Assembly: GCA_964526475.1 (NCBI GenBank)
Contig: CAZGKF010000075.1
Coordinates: 1-9,049, forward strand
Length of the DNA: 9,049 nt
Origin: CAYVTV01 sp964526475
Lineage (GTDB): Bacteria > Bacteroidota > Bacteroidia > Bacteroidales > GCA-2748055
Reading direction: 5' to 3'
Shown: positions 6,769-9,049 of the stretch, piece by piece
Layout of the letters: each line of letters begins with the position of its first letter
Numbering within the stretch: the stretch's first letter is position 1
The notes under the pieces: model-generated
The model's database searches: none
Told to the model about the DNA's origin: nothing
What the model saw: only the letters and a program-made list of their open reading frames with translations
Program-made: the position numbers and the translations under genes

Positions 6769-8118
6769 ATGAAAGAACGCGATAGCTTTACCAGCCGGTT
6801 TGGAGTAATTGCTGCAGCAGCGGGATCAGCAATAGGTCTGGGAAATATCTGGAGGTTCCCGTATATCACAGGCGAGAATGGAGGAGGAGCATTCCTGGTT
6901 GTTTATTTGTTTTTTATTCTCGCAATTGGAATACCGGTTATGACCTCTGAATTTGTAATTGGTCGTGCGGCTCAGAGAAATCCTTATGGAGCATTTAAAC
7001 TGCTTGCTCCCGGAAAGCCCTGGTACCTTATTGGTATTGTTGGCATTATTGCTGCTTTTATGATTCTGGCATTTTATACTACAGTTGCAGGATGGACACT
7101 CGAATATTTGTATCAATCCCTTTCCGGAAACCTTTCGGGAAAAAATAATGAAGCCCTGACCAATATGTTTGATGCTTTTCGTCAGAGTTCTGTCCGTCCT
7201 TTGATATGGTTCATTGTATTTATGGGTTTTACCGGATTTATCATTTTATCAGGTGTTAGAAAAGGGATTGAAAGATATACAAAAATACTGATGCCTTTCC
7301 TGCTTGTATTGCTTATTTCCTTATGTGTGAGATCACTTACACTGGAAGGTTCAAAAGAGGGTTTACGTTTTCTTTTTCATCCGGATATCAGCAAAATCAC
7401 TCCAAAAGTAATTCTTGAAGCACTCGGCCAGGCATTCTTCTCACTAAGTATTGGCATGGGAACCCTGATAACCTACGGCTCCTACATTCGGAAAAATGAA
7501 AATCTTACAACATCAGCAATATCTGTAGGAATGGCTGATACAATTATTGCCATTATTGCAGGTATTGCCATTTTCCCTTCAGTCTTTGCAATGGGGGGGT
7601 CTCCATCATCAGGTACTGGTCTTGTTTTTATTGCACTTCCCGGGATTTTTCAGAAAATGCCCCTCGGAGAATTTTTCTCAGTAATCTTCTTTTTACTGCT
7701 GGCAGTTGCAGCACTAACCTCAACTATCTCATTACTTGAAGTTATAGTTGCATATCTGGTGGAGGAACTTAAAATGACCAGGGAAAAGGCAACAGTTGCT
7801 TCCACCATGAGCGCAGGAGTGCTTGGTATGATTACTGTGTTATCAATGGGAAGTCTGGATAATCTGAGAATTTTTGACAGGAATATTTTTGGTCTGCTGG
7901 AATATGTTACCTCTAATATTATGTTACCTCTGGGAGGCTTGTTTATTGTAATATTTATTGGATGGTATTATGGATATAACCGAACAAAAGCCGAATTAAC
8001 AAATAACGGGCAAATTAAGACCGGCTATCTCCCATTGTTTATTTTCATTGTAAAGTTTGTGGCTCCTGTAGCCATTTCCATGGTTTTCCTTTATAGTCTT
8101 GGGATTATTAAATTTTAG
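6769..8118 (+). CDS. Sodium-dependent transporter of the NSS/SNF family (LeuT/MhsT-like amino-acid symporter)
   Basis: A 449-residue inner-membrane protein with 11 predicted transmembrane helices; the twelfth is absent, as in MhsT and Tyt1. TM1 carries the family signature AAAGSAIGLGNIWRFPY (residues 16-32), with G19, A21, I22 and N26 matching the sodium-site residues of LeuT, and S20 where LeuT has the substrate-binding N21. FYTTVAGW is in TM3, the unwound TM6 reads SLSIGMGTLITYGSY with G-M-G rather than LeuT's G-F-G, and A314, T317 and S318 in TM8 supply the Na2 site. It should import an amino acid or related amine with Na+; the substrate is not determined. The start is ATG 6769, giving MKERDSFTSRFG before TM1; an in-frame TTG at 6751 only adds six poorly supported residues. 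A G7 run at 7593-7599 is in frame. Confidence 0.95.
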   Translation: MKERDSFTSRFGVIAAAAGSAIGLGNIWRFPYITGENGGGAFLVVYLFFILAIGIPVMTSEFVIGRAAQRNPYGAFKLLAPGKPWYLIGIVGIIAAFMILAFYTTVAGWTLEYLYQSLSGNLSGKNNEALTNMFDAFRQSSVRPLIWFIVFMGFTGFIILSGVRKGIERYTKILMPFLLVLLISLCVRSLTLEGSKEGLRFLFHPDISKITPKVILEALGQAFFSLSIGMGTLITYGSYIRKNENLTTSAISVGMADTIIAIIAGIAIFPSVFAMGGSPSSGTGLVFIALPGIFQKMPLGEFFSVIFFLLLAVAALTSTISLLEVIVAYLVEELKMTREKATVASTMSAGVLGMITVLSMGSLDNLRIFDRNIFGLLEYVTSNIMLPLGGLFIVIFIGWYYGYNRTKAELTNNGQIKTGYLPLFIFIVKFVAPVAISMVFLYSLGIIKF

Positions 8119-8135
8119 TTTTTATACGCTGATTT

Positions 8136-8163
8136 CATATCCTGATTTTCCATTAAGGATATG
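8136..8163 (+). promoter_or_regulatory. Inverted repeat that includes the start codon of the HhH gene
   Basis: CATATCCT (8136-8143) pairs perfectly with AGGATATG (8156-8163) around a 12-nt loop. The ATG at 8161-8163 is the last three bases of the right arm, so the folded RNA would hide the start codon. The left arm begins 18 nt after the symporter stop. There is no T run, so a terminator is unlikely. Function is inferred only from position. Confidence 0.4.
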
Positions 8164-9049
8164 CTTAGGTTTTTTAGTGAATATTTTTCGTTCAGTCGCA
8201 ATGAGACAAGGTTAGCTCTTGCAGCTCTTGGTTTTCTTCTTGCATCTTTGATTTTCAGAATAATGATTTCAAAAAGAGCTTATAATTATTCTGTAAATTA
8301 TAATGAACAGCATACTGAGATACTTCAGTTTATTCAATCTATGGAATTCTCAGATGCAAATAATAGAATGTCTGTCATTAACAATCCGGTAGAAAGATTT
8401 TTTACCCCTAAAAAAGAATTAAAACCAAACTTTTTTGATCCCAATAAGGCAGACAGTATTTCCTTATTTAAGATGGGGCTGGATGCATTTGTAATCCGTA
8501 ATATTCTTCGTTACAGGAGAGCAGGAGGCCGATTCTATGAACGCGAAGACCTGCTTAAAATATACGGAATGAATGATTCTGTTTTCCTGATACTCAGTGA
8601 ATACATCATTATTAATAATCCTGGATCCGAAAAGAAAACTAAGATAAGGGAAGATGAAAACAAATTCTTAAATCCCAGGGAAATATATTTGGAATTAAAT
8701 GCTTCTGACAGTTCTGATCTTTTGATAATTAATGGGATAGGGCCCGTTTATGCTTCAAGAATTGTGAGATACAGGGATATGCTGGGGGGGTTTTATACTC
8801 ATGAACAGTTAAATGAGATATACGCGATGGATACAATTAAATATAACTCCCTGCTTTTACATACATTTATCGACACCAGTTCTATCAGAAAGATAAATAT
8901 AAACCATGCAGACGAAAAAGCAATTTCAGCCCATCCATATATTACTCCCTATCATTCCAGGGCGATCTTATATTACAGGAAAGTGAATAATGGTATTGAC
9001 CGGTTGGATGAACTAATTGAAAATGGTATTTTGCCGGGTAAGGTATATG
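8161..9049 (+). CDS. Membrane-anchored helix-hairpin-helix (ComEA-like) protein, 3' end beyond the window
   Basis: An open frame from ATG 8161 runs to the edge with 296 codons and no stop. The N-terminal segment FSFSRNETR is followed by one hydrophobic helix (about residues 17-36), so the protein is probably anchored in the inner membrane. After a linker there are three HhH DNA-binding modules of the ComEA type: residues about 92-131 (F-D-P-N-K-A-D then FVIRNILRYRRAGGRFY), 178-218 (LNASDSSDLLIINGIGPVYA then RIVRYRDMLGGFY, the most canonical, with G-I-G-P), and 245-285 (ININHADEKAISAHPYI then ILYYRKVNNG, the most divergent). Proteins of this layout are frequent in Bacteroidota and usually unnamed. 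Non-specific duplex DNA binding is expected from the fold; a role in DNA uptake is possible but unproven. It lies 42 nt after the symporter gene and may be cotranscribed. Confidence 0.9.
   Translation, partial: MLRFFSEYFSFSRNETRLALAALGFLLASLIFRIMISKRAYNYSVNYNEQHTEILQFIQSMEFSDANNRMSVINNPVERFFTPKKELKPNFFDPNKADSISLFKMGLDAFVIRNILRYRRAGGRFYEREDLLKIYGMNDSVFLILSEYIIINNPGSEKKTKIREDENKFLNPREIYLELNASDSSDLLIINGIGPVYASRIVRYRDMLGGFYTHEQLNEIYAMDTIKYNSLLLHTFIDTSSIRKININHADEKAISAHPYITPYHSRAILYYRKVNNGIDRLDELIENGILPGKVY

Noticed and set aside
1..9049. tRNA, rRNA, CRISPR array, insertion sequence, prophage or a multi-gene defence or biosynthetic system
   Set aside because: Reading both strands showed no cloverleaf, no regularly spaced repeats, no transposase or integrase motifs and no cassette of unknown genes; the identified genes are common housekeeping or envelope functions.

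Overview
The window looks like chromosomal DNA from a member of the Bacteroidota (Bacteroidia-like). It is AT-rich. It carries a PorT/SprT protein (type IX secretion, found only in this phylum) and a TamL-type Omp85 protein with a lipoprotein signal. Start regions lack clear Shine-Dalgarno sites, and several upstream regions hold boxes resembling the phylum's -7 element TAnnTTTG. There are no RNA genes, CRISPR arrays, insertion sequences or phage genes that I can see. I consider this an ordinary core-genome region and found no convincing new multi-gene system.

Layout from left to right. (1) The first 17 codons of a minus-strand gene run off the left edge; they resemble the N-terminus of the Ldh2/malate dehydrogenase family. 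(2) A minus-strand SDR oxidoreductase of the YdfG type lies 60 bp upstream of it in the direction of transcription. (3) After a 288-bp divergent spacer comes porT on the plus strand, starting with TTG. (4) A SpoU/TrmH-family RNA methyltransferase on the minus strand ends 13 bp inside porT. (5) A 329-bp AT-rich divergent spacer leads to a 770-residue lipidated Omp85/TamL protein starting with GTG. (6) A class II fructose-bisphosphate aldolase follows. (7) A 276-bp spacer holds a short GC-richer block with two diverged palindromic units. (8) An 11-TM sodium symporter of the NSS/SNF family is followed 42 nt later by (9) a membrane-anchored protein with three helix-hairpin-helix modules, cut by the right edge.

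The genes do not form one pathway. porT and tamL both serve the outer envelope (T9SS function and outer-membrane assembly or transport). The aldolase is central glycolysis/gluconeogenesis, the methyltransferase modifies rRNA or tRNA, and the SDR and symporter are metabolic and uptake functions. The points most worth a second look are the inverted repeat that buries the start codon of the HhH gene, the decayed palindromic block after the aldolase gene, the forced non-ATG starts of both envelope genes, the convergent porT/methyltransferase overlap, and a 12-base element shared upstream of porT and fbaA.
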